Positions 1-16,196 of a stretch of 64,000 nt of DNA are shown here, one piece after another. The DNA comes from Pogonophryne albipinna (taxonomy: Eukaryota > Chordata > Actinopteri > Perciformes > Artedidraconidae). Every line of letters begins with the position of its first letter. Positions within the stretch are counted from its first letter, which is position 1. Where the stretch lies: contig CM053246.1 of NCBI GenBank assembly GCA_028583405.1, positions 8,169,605 to 8,233,604 of the forward strand. The letters run 5' to 3'. A program made the position numbers and the translations under genes. Under the pieces are notes generated by a model, which worked only from the letters and a program-made list of their open reading frames with translations, was not told the DNA's origin and ran no database searches.

Positions 1-260
1 GTGTGTTGTTGTGAGAGTCTGTGAGACCAGAGATGTAGTTCATTAAGCGTTTCACACCAAAAAAATGTGTTACTTCACAGTTTTACGACACATTATTTTT
101 TTTTTGACTTATCTTTTAAATTGACAAACATCATATGTGTAATTTGTGGCAAATGGGATCGAAAGATAATCTTTCTCTCTCCATTGACTTCAATACATAA
201 TTTTTCGGAAATAAGGTCACATGGAGGTCCACCGGAAGGGGAGGGACTTCGCCACTCTAT
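1..260. mobile_element. Long-inverted-repeat DNA element, copy A (cut by window start)
   Basis: This segment is the reverse complement of the left arm of the copy at 48689-49812 and shares nearly every base with it. Landmarks are TTACTTCACAGTTTTACGAC near 73, ATCGAAAGATAATCTTTCTC near 158 and a terminal GACTTCGCCACTCTAT at 245-260. The element continues to the left of the window. Family not recognised; the ORF inside it is not a gene. Confidence 0.75.
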
Positions 261-3294
<3,034 letters not shown>

Positions 3295-3412
3295 TTTTCC
3301 TAGTTTAATTCCTCAGACCATGATCTCTGTATCTCAGCCCAATTCTACAGTCCAGGGCCAAACTTAACTTACCTAATTCCCCCACGATGAATAAAGTATT
3401 CTGATTCTCATG
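3295..3412 (+). mobile_element. LINE 3'-tail fragment (Rex1/L2-like)
   Basis: The segment ends in GATGAATAAAGTATTCTGATTCT after a CCCCCAC run, the style of 3' end seen in fish LINEs of the Rex1 type. There is no coding part. The family name is a recollection and is tentative. Confidence 0.35.
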
Positions 3413-3713
3413 AACTCCTTTCAAAAGTGACCACCAGGTCATATACCTGTCCTTTTCACACAACAGAACGTCAAAGTCCTAAGAGAGGCAATTTAGAAAT
3501 TCACAGCTTTTAAAAAGATGATTAAAAGGTAATGAAAGCCTCTTTATGCTCCCGTGCCCCCCCCCCCCCCCAGGGAGGCAGCGTTTCAGATCTGTACTGC
3601 AAACTTACTTGGTAATTATGTCTTAGAAGCAGACGTTAACTCTCACAGGGTTGGAGAAAGACGAGTCGAGTTACTTTTAAGAGGAGTGGAAATGAATTGG
3701 ATATACACGGTTG
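3413..3713. other. No gene; poly-C run
   Basis: Non-coding. A poly-C run lies near 3557-3572, followed by GGGAGGCAGCGTTTCAGATC, which resembles the dispersed repeat near 34762. Confidence 0.45.
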
Positions 3714-4220
3714 CAGTGGTGTAAAGTTACTCACTAGATTTACTCAATTACTGTAGTTAAGTACACTTTTGTGGGACTTGGACTTTACTTGAGTATTTAA
3801 ATGTGTTGCTACTTTGTACTTCTAAACCTATACAATTCAGAGAGTAATCATCGTATACTTTTGTTCCACTACATTTATTTAATACCTTTAGTTACCTTTC
3901 AGATATAGATTAACAATATGATCATCACTTAAATCAGACTTTAGTTTCACCTGGAGTCAAATCGACAAGCTACCTTGCAGTATACAAAGTATTTCAAATT
4001 AGCAATCATATATTTATAATCAAGACACATAATAAGTATTTTTCTGAAAAGGGCTGATCTGCATAATGAGTACTTTTACTTTATTCTGATGCTAGTACTT
4101 TTCTACTTAAACTTTAGTAACCTTTTGATTGCAGGACTTTTACTTGTAACAGAGTATTCCTACACTCTGGTACTTCTGCTTTTACTTAAGTACAAGTCCT
4201 GAGTACCTTTCCCTCCTCTG
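3714..4220. mobile_element. Non-autonomous hAT-like element
   Basis: The left end CAGTGGTGTAAAGTTACTCA and right end TACCTTTCCCTCCTCTG are imperfect inverted termini of the CAG...CTG type. The 8 bp before (CACGGTTG, 3706-3713) and after (GACGGTTA, 4221-4228) share ACGGTT, 6 of 8, fitting an old hAT target duplication. The interior is AT-rich and full of GTACTTNTACTT-like runs, with no transposase. Confidence 0.7.
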
Positions 4221-4877
<657 letters not shown>

Positions 4878-5035
4878 AAAGCTGGTAAAGGTGCAGCTAG
4901 TTTGAATGACTTTGTAGACTGCAGGGCAGCTTGTGAATTTACTCCAGGTGGAACTAAAGTCTGATTTACACTATATCTATATTTCACATCATTCATGCAA
5001 ATCAACTCACTAAACGTATGATACATGCAGTGGAT

Positions 5036-5094
5036 CTCAAAATTGCACTTTAGTAGTGAAATTGAGTAACTGTACTTTGTTACTTTACACCACT
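5036..5094. mobile_element. hAT-like end fragment, same family as 3714-4220
   Basis: The reverse complement begins CAGTGGTGTAAAGTAAC, matching the left terminus of the element at 3714. Only about 60 bp of one end is left. Confidence 0.55.
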
Positions 5095-5604
5095 GGTCCC
5101 AGTAATATAAGCTTAAATAGTTGACTCATGTCTTGTTTTCATTTTTCAACTTTGATTTTACCGGAGTACTTTGTAAGAGCTTTCATTCTGTGATCCGTGA
5201 GACAAGGCCAGGAGGAATGAGATGGAGGAAGAGGAGCAGCACAGGATGGGGAAAGTGAGCCGACACGTCCTCTCATTACTCATATACCCCGATGCTCTCT
5301 GGGCTAGCATGTGTGTGTGTGTTTGCACTGGAGGGGGCTTTGTGTGTGTGTGCCTCTATGCTGGAGTTTAACTCGATGGAGCCAAGGGCAAATGGTAAAA
5401 TGATGCAGACTGACAGGCTGCTGCGTTCTCTGGTCACCAGCCTGAACAACAGTCAGTCAGCTGCCACCAGCAGGCATCCTTTCAGACAGTTAGTCAGCGT
5501 GCAGACACAGTACATGTGAAACAATGTGCACAAAGGCAACTATTGGACAAGAGACAGGTCCTACGAGGGTTCATGTTGTTTACTTTTATTATAAGGAAGT
5601 TCGG
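5095..5604. other. No gene seen
   Basis: Non-coding. A short Cys/Val-rich ORF comes from scattered GTGTGT runs at 5311-5352. Confidence 0.45.
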
Positions 5605-5958
5605 TAACACTTTATATTAAGGTACACAAATTCACCATCAACTAGTTGTTAATTAACATGCATATTAGCAGTATATTGGCTCTTTATTAGTCATTATAAA
5701 ACACTTATTAATGCCTTATTCTACATGACCATATTCTACAAGTAATAGGCCATGAGTTGAGAGTTTTTCCTCAATAACCCTCTAATTAGTGCTTATGTAT
5801 TGCAAGTAAGGAAGTTGTTGTACATGAGTTTTGTTCTTAATATGCGCTGCTCAATATGGGCCAAATAAGGCAGTAGTACCACAAGAATAGTAATTCTCCC
5901 ATATTAACACAAATATGATCTATTCTTATGTAACAAGACATGAAACTATAAGTGTTAA
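5605..5958. mobile_element. Truncated DNA-element end (GGTAACACTTTATATTAAGG family)
   Basis: It starts with GGTAACACTTTATATTAAGG, a terminus style of a common fish non-autonomous DNA element (known from memory, name not certain). The interior has ATTAG/TTAAT-rich sequence. The second terminus is missing: the element is interrupted at the TTAATTAA where the next MITE begins. Confidence 0.5.
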
Positions 5959-6200
5959 TTAAAGGTCCCATGTCATGCTTTTCTGGTTATTACCCGTCCC
6001 CTTGTGTGTTATGAAGGTTTTTATGTAAACGGTCTGCAGAGTCAAAAACCCTCAAAGTACACCCTGTAGGGAGTAAAACTCTAACACAGAAAAGACCTCC
6101 CCAAAACGCCTTGTTGGAGATTTCTCATTTACTTCCTGGGTATCGCTACGTAGGGATACCCAGTAGCCACTCCCAGAGCTATGGCCGCACCCTCTGCCAG
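5959..6200. mobile_element. TTAA-bounded MITE, copy 1 (left part only)
   Basis: TTAAAGGTCCCATGTCATGC is the same terminus as the elements at 21035 and 26307, and similarity runs through ACCCTCAAAGTACACCCTGT. The right half is absent; another inverted-repeat element begins at 6201. A 9-bp inverted repeat (CTGGGTATC at 6136, GATACCCAG at 6155) lies inside. TTAA ends suggest piggyBac-type transposition, but no transposase is present. Confidence 0.65.
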
Positions 6201-6645
6201 CCACTTTACAATAAGACTACCCTTATAAAGGATTCATAAAGGGTTTATAAATAGGTAATGAATTAGGTTGTAAACACTTTATTAATCATTATGAACCATT
6301 TATAAACCAGTTCTAACATAATTTTCATACATCCACACAGGCTCACTATTTGGCAAGATGACTAAGCCTTATATTGGCTACTTAGCGAGAATCAACTCAG
6401 TGAACAACAGATACCAAGGATGCTGGCTGATGAAGAAGACGAAGTAAGCTAGGTAGCCAATATAAGACTTAGCAGTACAGATATATGTGGGCTCACTATT
6501 TGGCAAGCAACCGGTCACAGTCTCCCTGTTTATCTCATGTCTTATAAAAGCTTATTAATGATTTATAAAGTGTTCACAACCTAATTAATAAATGAATTAC
6601 AAACTATTCGTAAGCCCTTTATAAGGTTAGTCTTATCGTAAAGTG
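6201..6645. mobile_element. DNA element with ~100-bp terminal inverted repeats
   Basis: The left arm from CCACTTTACAATAAGACTA is matched by the reverse complement of the right arm, CCACTTTACGATAAGACTAA. Pairing continues for roughly 100 bp through TTATAAAGG and TTAGGTTGT. Inside, an 18-bp direct repeat (6340-6357 and 6490-6507) flanks an inverted pair built on TTATATTGGCTAC. No target duplication could be fixed. Confidence 0.65.
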
Positions 6646-8149
6646 GTACCTATTTAACTGTAAGCCAAAAATGTGAATAATCAAAACTGACCCGGAGGAA
6701 AACATAAAGTTACATTACATACATCTCATTTTAAAAGAGGGAGTTTGAAATACTTGCACATTTCTATTCAAAATAACCTCTTTTACAGCTCTCTATACTT
6801 TAAACTATAGTATTTGTCTTTTTTTTTTTACTGAACAGTACTTTGTACTTCGTTTTTTGTGTATTTATATTTTCTATTGTCTTTACTTTTTTTTAATATT
6901 ATTATACTTTTTAATATTTTTAATCAATTATTTGTTGCTCCTTTTCTACAACTTATTCCCTTTACTCTGTTTCAGTATGGATCATTTACATCCAATCAAA
7001 TCCCTCGTATGTGTAACCCTACTTGCAAATAAACCTGATACTGATTGATCTGTTTCTGTATATCCATCTGAAGACCCAAAGTCTGATTCAGATAAAACAT
7101 ATCCAAATCATGTGGATTGAGCCATTTGAAACGATCCTTATTATAGGCTACAAAGAATATCACATTACCTGGCTGTGTGTCCCCGGTCAGTGTGCTGCCT
7201 GCCGACCTACCGCTGAGCGACTGGAATACTCTGCTTTACTCCTGTCACAATAAGAGGTTGTGGTATGTGGATGGCTGTCGTGCCACACCGTATGTTTCTG
7301 AGGGACACATAAACACACTCTTCACTTTAATATGTTGCCTTTAGCCACAGTAACTCCACACTTTTTTATTTGATGTCGCTTGAACAGTTTTGACCTGGAG
7401 CTGTGCACTTACAGTCATTCCAGCCAAGATGAGTTGCATTGTGCTTCTTCCCTTATTATATATTATTATAAATAAATATATAATGTATTTCCCTATACAA
7501 TCCGCTATACATCCCCTTTGTGGCCCTGTTGTTCTGTGAATGTTCTGCAATGTCCCATACGGTGTGTCCCTGACATTGATCAATACAGTACCTTAGGCAG
7601 ACAGATGTTGTGTTTCTGATAGGCCCTGTTACAATAGGCGCATTCACACCAAGTACTTTTCCCACAATAGTTCATCAGAACAACCAATAATAATCAACAG
7701 ATACTAAAACATAGCAACATTTCTATCACAGTAACAATTATAAAAGATCAATAAAATATAGATATCAGAATTATAAATCATATCATTGTCTTGCAGCAGG
7801 GAAATGTATGACCAGCACTTTAACAGCATCACTATAGTATTACAATTCATCATCAACAAAAATCTCAAAATACAGTTATAGTAATGATTGCAGGACTAGT
7901 TGCTTAATATACTGTAAATGTTTTTGCTCTATGGAATAAAGATTGAAAGAATACACGTTTCCACCTCAGCTGGAGGCATTGGCTAATTATAATGCACAAA
8001 AGTCATTAACTATAATCATTGCTTTTGTTGGTTTGGTCTATTCACTCTGAGATTAGTTTGAATAAGTGTTAAGGTAAGAATATCAGCGGTATTCCAACCA
8101 GAGGCAAAGCATGGTGGGCCAATGTCATGGCTGCAGGGACAGTGGGGTA
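6646..8149. other. No gene seen
   Basis: AT-rich sequence with no recognisable exon or element. Pyrimidine- and T-rich around 6815-6960. Confidence 0.45.
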
Positions 8150-8290
8150 TTTTCAGAGCAATGGGCTTTCAGAACAAGGCGTTTGTTTTAGGGATAACAG
8201 GCTGTCAGACAAATGGGCTATCGGTCCAATGGGACATTTTCGGATGATTGGGGTTTCGGAATAATGGGCCATTGGAACAATGGCATGCAG
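8150..8290. repeat. Degenerate ~18-bp tandem repeat
   Basis: About six loosely related units built on AATGGGNNTTNGGAA follow one another (GAGCAATGGGCTTTCAGAA, CAATGGGACATTTTCGGAT, ATAATGGGCCATTGGAA). Function unknown; a trace of a similar unit on the other strand lies near 15090. Confidence 0.5.
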
Positions 8291-8496
8291 CGACTACAGT
8301 TTCTAAGAGCCAAAAGCATCTTGCACTCTTGAGGAGTATGTAGCTGGATTATTGAAGCCTGGTAAACGTCCCTTTATGGACAAGAATTATTTGTACCATC
8401 GTGATTTGAAACTATTTATAGTGAACTTTGTCAGACGAGTTCATCCTCCTGCCCGCTTTCATTGCTCATCTTGCAGTCTTTCATCTCTGTCTCTTA

Positions 8497-10810
<2,314 letters not shown>

Positions 10811-10865
<55 letters not shown>
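10811..10865. repeat. (CA)n microsatellite
   Basis: A perfect CA array of about 55 nt, preceded by CTCACACTCACT. Confidence 0.97.
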
Positions 10866-10867
<2 letters not shown>

Positions 10868-10942
10868 GCTGGAACAGATCTGCAACCACACCGGACCTTG
10901 GGTGCATGTTTAGTATCTCTGGTAAACTTTTTAGATGTTCAC

Positions 10943-11055
10943 TTGTATTTGAAAGATTCACTTTTATCCAAAGCTTCAAACACTTCAATACTTCAGTTAT
11001 GCCTCCGAGAGCAATGTTGAGGCTCAGTATCCTGCACAAGGACATTTTGACATTG
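10943..11055 (-). mobile_element. SINE-tail-like fragment, minus orientation
   Basis: CACTTTTATCCAAAGCTTCAA and, further on, CAGTATCCTGCACAAGGACA are the reverse complement of the tail type seen in the SINE at 54344 (CTTTGGATAAAAGCGTC). No tRNA-like head is visible. Confidence 0.45.
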
Positions 11056-11651
11056 TCACACCCCCGGTCTAGGCCTAGTCATAATATAAATGCCCACCTC
11101 ATTACTTTTTCTACTCCCAAGAAAAGGTCAGCGACAAAATTAAAAACTATAATTAGCAGATTTATTATGTTCGAATGTCACAAAAACCACAAACAAAAAG
11201 GTTTCTTACATAAAGATCCGTTAACTTTCTATGTAAGGAACTAAAACAGGTCTTCTCTACTGCTTTTAGATGTTCAAAAATTCTAAATGAAAATCTAGAA
11301 CATATTTTAACAATCCCAATTTCCTCTAATTCAGATTACACAAACAGCACTTACCAAAAGGCCTACGGAAACATAGGAGGAGGAGAAATATCTGACATAG
11401 AAATCAAATCATAATAACCAAGGGTCAAAACCACAATATTTCAACATCACTCAAATTATTTATCATTAAGGTTCAGCATACATTGTAAAGCCTTTTTACT
11501 ATTCATTATATTTGATTTCTTATAGGCTACTATACAGCTTGACGTCAACCCCATCCAAACTGCCAACACATTTATAGAGCGGCATAATATTTGCTATACA
11601 TAAGCCATACATTGCAACCCCCCCCCCCCCAATACACACACTCACATATAT

Positions 11652-11687
<36 letters not shown>

Positions 11688-11856
11688 TCACGTCACTTTA
11701 ATAGTCGTCACTGAGCGTCAGTGAAATGGCAGCAGTGCGGCTGCAGGCTGATCTGAGCTCAGTGAACAGCGACTCAGACTGAGGGGATTCAGAGGGGATT
11801 TGATACACCGCTACAGCACTCTGCCACGGCCAGGGAGAGAGGGATGGGGAAAAGGT

Positions 11857-11860
<4 letters not shown>
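11056..11860. other. No gene; short poly-C and CA runs
   Basis: Non-coding. Poly-C near 11620 and interrupted CA runs at 11640-11690. Confidence 0.45.

Positions 11861-11899
<39 letters not shown>
11861..11899. repeat. (AT)n microsatellite
   Basis: An AT array of about 39 nt with its end in GTGCGC. Confidence 0.97.
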
Positions 11900-11901
<2 letters not shown>

Positions 11902-12640
11902 CGCTTAGGGGAGGAGAGCAGGAGGAAATTGGATACGGAGGAAAGAAACTGAGGGAAGAAAGAAAGGTAGCAGAGAAGGAAAAAGGAAGGAAAAGAGAAA
12001 CGAAAGGAGTCAAGGAAGTAAAAGTGCACATACGACTCAAAGGAGATAAGGATAGAAGTAAAAAATGAGAAGAGAAAAACGATAAGGAAGTCATGGAGAG
12101 CCAAGAAAGGAGTAAATACGTGTGTGTGGGGGTGGATGATCTGATTAAAGGTGTAAAAAGGGAGAGGAGTGGAAAGCTGAGAGGATGCAAAAAGATGAGA
12201 TGAAAACGTTATTGATCCCTGCAGGGCACAGCAGCAACAGAGATGAGTAAACAAAAAACAGAGGAATACAGATAAGAGAGGAAATATTAGGTTTATTTAA
12301 ACATGGTCATGTTAGGGAGGAATTAATGAAAGAAAATATGCATGGTATGAGCAGCAGGAAATGATGAAATGGTCCAAAATATTATAATTAATATCAGTGA
12401 AAGTAATATAAGAGGGTGATAAAAGGAGTAAGATAAGAGTGTGGCTGGTATCCACATTAGAAGTCCACCTAGCGGGAATCGAGGAGAGGATGAAATGATG
12501 CAGAGGAGAGAAAAAGAAAACAGACAGAAATGAGGAAGTGCGAGCGAGCGGAAGATAGGAATAAGAGGACAGGGGAGGAAATGGAATGTAGACGCGAATT
12601 GAGGATTGAAGAGGGATTTTCCACTTGGTTACCCGGTCCT
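11900..12640. repeat. Purine-rich low-complexity tract
   Basis: The plus strand is strongly A+G biased over about 700 bp (many GGAGGAAA and GAGAGGA stretches). Ser/Phe/Leu-rich minus-strand ORFs and Lys/Glu/Arg-rich plus-strand ORFs follow from this bias and are not genes. TTATTGATCCCTGCAGG near 12210 resembles an antisense LINE tail. Confidence 0.6.
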
Positions 12641-12974
12641 GACCACGTGTGAAATTTGCTCTGAACACCCGGTGGCATTCAATCAGCAGTCAAGTTAAGC
12701 ATCGAGGAAATTAATTATATTAGTAGAGCGGGAAGTATGGAAAGAAAAATAAGACATTTTTGAGATTTTACTGCAGTTTTCTTCCACTCCAGTTTATCAT
12801 TGTAACTCAATCTTGAAAATGACTCGGTTAATAATTTCTCAACTATGTCATCACTATCACTGACATGAGCCATCATGAACGAACTTATGCTAATCATAAA
12901 TCTATCGATCATAAATCTTTCGATTTTGATTTATGTTTTGAAAATTATAAAAGTAAATAAAATATATATATAAA

Positions 12975-14077
12975 TGTGGAAATAAAAAATATGTATTGAA
13001 GTCAATGGAGAGAGAAAGATTATCTTTCGATCCCGTTTGAATTGTGCCACGAATTACACATATGATGTTTGTCAATTTAAAAGATAATTTTGCAAGTAAA
13101 AGAAGAAAAAAAAGTGTTGTAAAACTGTGAAGTAACACATTTGTTTGTGTGAAACGCTCAATGAACTACATCTCTGGTCTCGCAGAACAACACGCGTCAC
13201 CAAGATGGCTGTCACTACTGTCTTGTCAACCAAACGATTGAATACCCTCACTATCACCACAATGAAACATGTCCAGAAGAATGTCATGCAAAGCTGCCTG
13301 CCTGCCTTCCTTTGATTCTCTCTGAACTGCCTGATCTTTTTAATGTTTAATGTCAACCATTTGTGCAGATAGCATGAAGTAGAAAAGATCGGGGATCGCC
13401 GATGCTAGCGTTAGCATTTCTCCCCCGGGCTTAAATGGTGTATTATAGAATGATCACACCGGTGACAGTACTCTTCAAAGGGTTCACAAAATATGACTAC
13501 TACTCTTACTGTTTAACATTTTGGGTTACTTAATGTTACTTCATATTAAGGCTAATAAAAATGACAAGGCTGTAATGCTAACTAACGTGCTAGCTACTAG
13601 CTAGGTAGCTAACTTGATCCAGCCACTCCTGGTCCTTTCATCAGATGGAAGCGAAAGAACGAGCAAGACCCATTGCTGGTATGATAACAACCTGGTACTA
13701 AGCACACAGGCATCTTGTTAAAGTTATCTTATCTTAGCCACCACCATATAGATAGATTATATCTATATGGCGCTGATCTTAGCTATCTCTTAGTGGAGGA
13801 AAACAATTGTGACATCACTTACGCGACTCTGGGATTTGTAGTCTTTCTTGTTGCGTATTTTTCATAGTCTTATATTTCAACAGTTTTACGACAAACTGTG
13901 ACTTTTTTGACATGGAAATTATTTTTTAAGATTGACAAACATCATATGTGTAATTCATGGCACAATTCAAACGGGATCGAAAGATAAGTTTTCTCTCTCC
14001 ATTGACTTCCATACATAATTTTTCCGAAATAAGGTCCCATGGACCGGAAGTAGATGGGCGTGATTTCGTCACTCTAT
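12975..14077. mobile_element. Long-inverted-repeat DNA element, copy B
   Basis: About 1.1 kb, collinear and nearly identical with 48689-49812. The left arm (from AAATATGTATTGAAGTCAAT) and right arm (ending TCCATACATAATTTTTCCG, then CACTCTAT at 14070-14077) are inverted repeats of about 200 bp. The outer ~60 bp of the left arm is missing. Compared with copy C it has about 40 extra bases near 13739-13778, including an 11-bp-arm palindrome (CCATATAGATA/TATCTATATGG). No transposase was recognised. Confidence 0.8.
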
Positions 14078-16183
14078 ACACATGCATAAACTTCACAGCG
14101 GGCGGAACTTGTCATAAAGTCTGCGATAATAAAGCCCACCCATTTAGAGGGAAGATATGATTGGTCAATTGTACTGTCATTTGACATTACTCTCTCGTTG
14201 AGTTACTATAGCGGGCCCTCTGTGAACTTACAGCAGGACCACCAATCAGCTCCTGTCTTCACATAACTCGCCGAGACGGCTCAAGGAGCTTCTTTCATTT
14301 AACCCTTCACATTCAAACAGAAACTGAACAGGCAGATTCTTTGGACATTTTATTTTAATTACAATTAAATCAAGTTATTTAGGTAAAACTAATGAAAAAC
14401 ATAACAAAAAAAAATATGATATATTTAATGTTTTCAAATATAATTTTTTTGAATATCTTAGGCCCTCAGAGTGGGCCTAGAGGGCCCTGACGGCTCGCCA
14501 CTGCTTAAAGCATTAATCCCTGAGATGTGTTTTGGTTCATTTAAGGACGCCGTGCTTGAAATGGTGACATGTAGAGTGTTTCCATTAAACATAATCCACA
14601 ATTTAATTTGAAACACTGCGGGGGGTAGAACGTCACTTTGCATAATCTAGCCTGCCTAAATATCATTAAAGGATAAAGCTGATGGTATTTGAGGTTATTC
14701 TTAGTTTTTTGCGATACACAGAGTCCCTGAAGACCTGCAGCCAACAATGACTTTTTCTAACAACCCTGGTGTGTGTTTCACCTCTGTGCCTAGAGATTCA
14801 CCATCCAAAACCCATTAGAGACTTAAAGAGCTACACTGATAAACTGCATGTCATTTATTTCATTAGTATGAACAAGCAAGCCTTCACTCTTCTCTGTGAG
14901 TGGTACTGGTAGCGCTGAGTCTAAGGATGTATCATTAAAATAAACTGATTGGTCGATTCCATTGTATTCACTAAAACACCAAACCATATGGAAATAATTT
15001 AACATTTCAAAAATCTGAAGCGAGGAAATACTTACTCATTAGTATACCCAACAACAATAAGTTACTGAAAAGGGGCTTCATATTTTTCCGATGGCTCATT
15101 ATCCGAAACCCTAATACTTTGTGTAAATGTAACAAAAGAAGCAAATTACTATTATTATTGGACCTTAGTATTTTTTTGCTGGTAATGCATGACCCTGAGC
15201 CATGTCTCTAATTGGCTGGTTATCATTGCCTTGATTTGTTGGTTGGTTTTATGCACTAGAGGCAAGCCCCCAGGAAGTGAGCAGGGCGTTGAAACACATT
15301 TTCATAGTGGCCAAACGGTGGTTCTACAACCGCCGTGTCAGTGACCTGACATTAATGGGTCCAAAATACATTTTCCCATTGACTTCCAGGAAAGAGTTGC
15401 CTGTTAATGCAGCATACAATGTTTTTGAGCTAGATCATTCACCCAAGTACAAACTATGTTCTAAAGGATGTAAAATGCACTAAGTGTGGATTAACAGAGC
15501 AGATTGGAGTTGGGTCTTAAGGAAATTGCTAGTGTCCATGCTATACGGGCCCAGATCTTAGGGTGATTCCGAGGTTTTAAATCAGAGAGAGCACCGCAGT
15601 GAACCTGTCAACCGGGGGGGGGGGGGGGAAGAGCATGCTCGTGAACTGTCAACGGCAGGGGCGCCGTGTTATGCATGTCCACTGCACCTTGCGGGAGCGC
15701 GCACAGCGTGAAGCCAAAACTCAGACATTTCAATGATTTGTACGGCAAAGTTAGGTTTGGAAACGGTATAATTTCCTTTTTGGCGGGCATGCATAACACC
15801 AGAGCATCGCTGCGGGGAAGCTTTGGCGCTGTTCCGAGTTTGTTCTAATCTGTCAAAATGACGGACTGCTTTCAAATTTTGTCGTCATTGTTAAAGAAAA
15901 TCCGTCATCGACGGAAAATATTCGGTTAACGCGACCTCTGCATCACGCTGACGTCAATCTCAGTTGACACAGAAAGCTGCAGAGTGACTTGGTAGCCAAA
16001 TGGTTGATGTCAACAAACTGCAACCTCTAAGGTTTGATTTCAGCCGTGGGACCTCATGTTGTATGTCCTACTCCACTTTCTTTCTACCCCATTTCTGTCA
16101 AATGAAGGAAAACATTGCCAACAAAATACTTGGGTAGTCGTTACAAGGAGGAGATTACTGGTCAACCAATGTTAATTGTTGTG
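14078..16183. other. No gene; repeat traces
   Basis: Non-coding. Poly-G near 15607-15627 is followed by ATGCTCGTGAACTGTCAAC, which reappears in reverse at about 57340-57360. GTGTTATGCATG at 15666 and CATGCATAACAC at 15788 form an inverted pair about 120 bp apart, suggesting an old DNA element at 15600-15840. Confidence 0.4.
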
Positions 16184-16196
16184 TAATAAACTTGCC

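Noticed and set aside
11789..12254. Ser/Phe/Leu-rich minus-strand ORFs of 133 and 147 residues
   Set aside because: By-product of the purine-rich plus strand; no domains.
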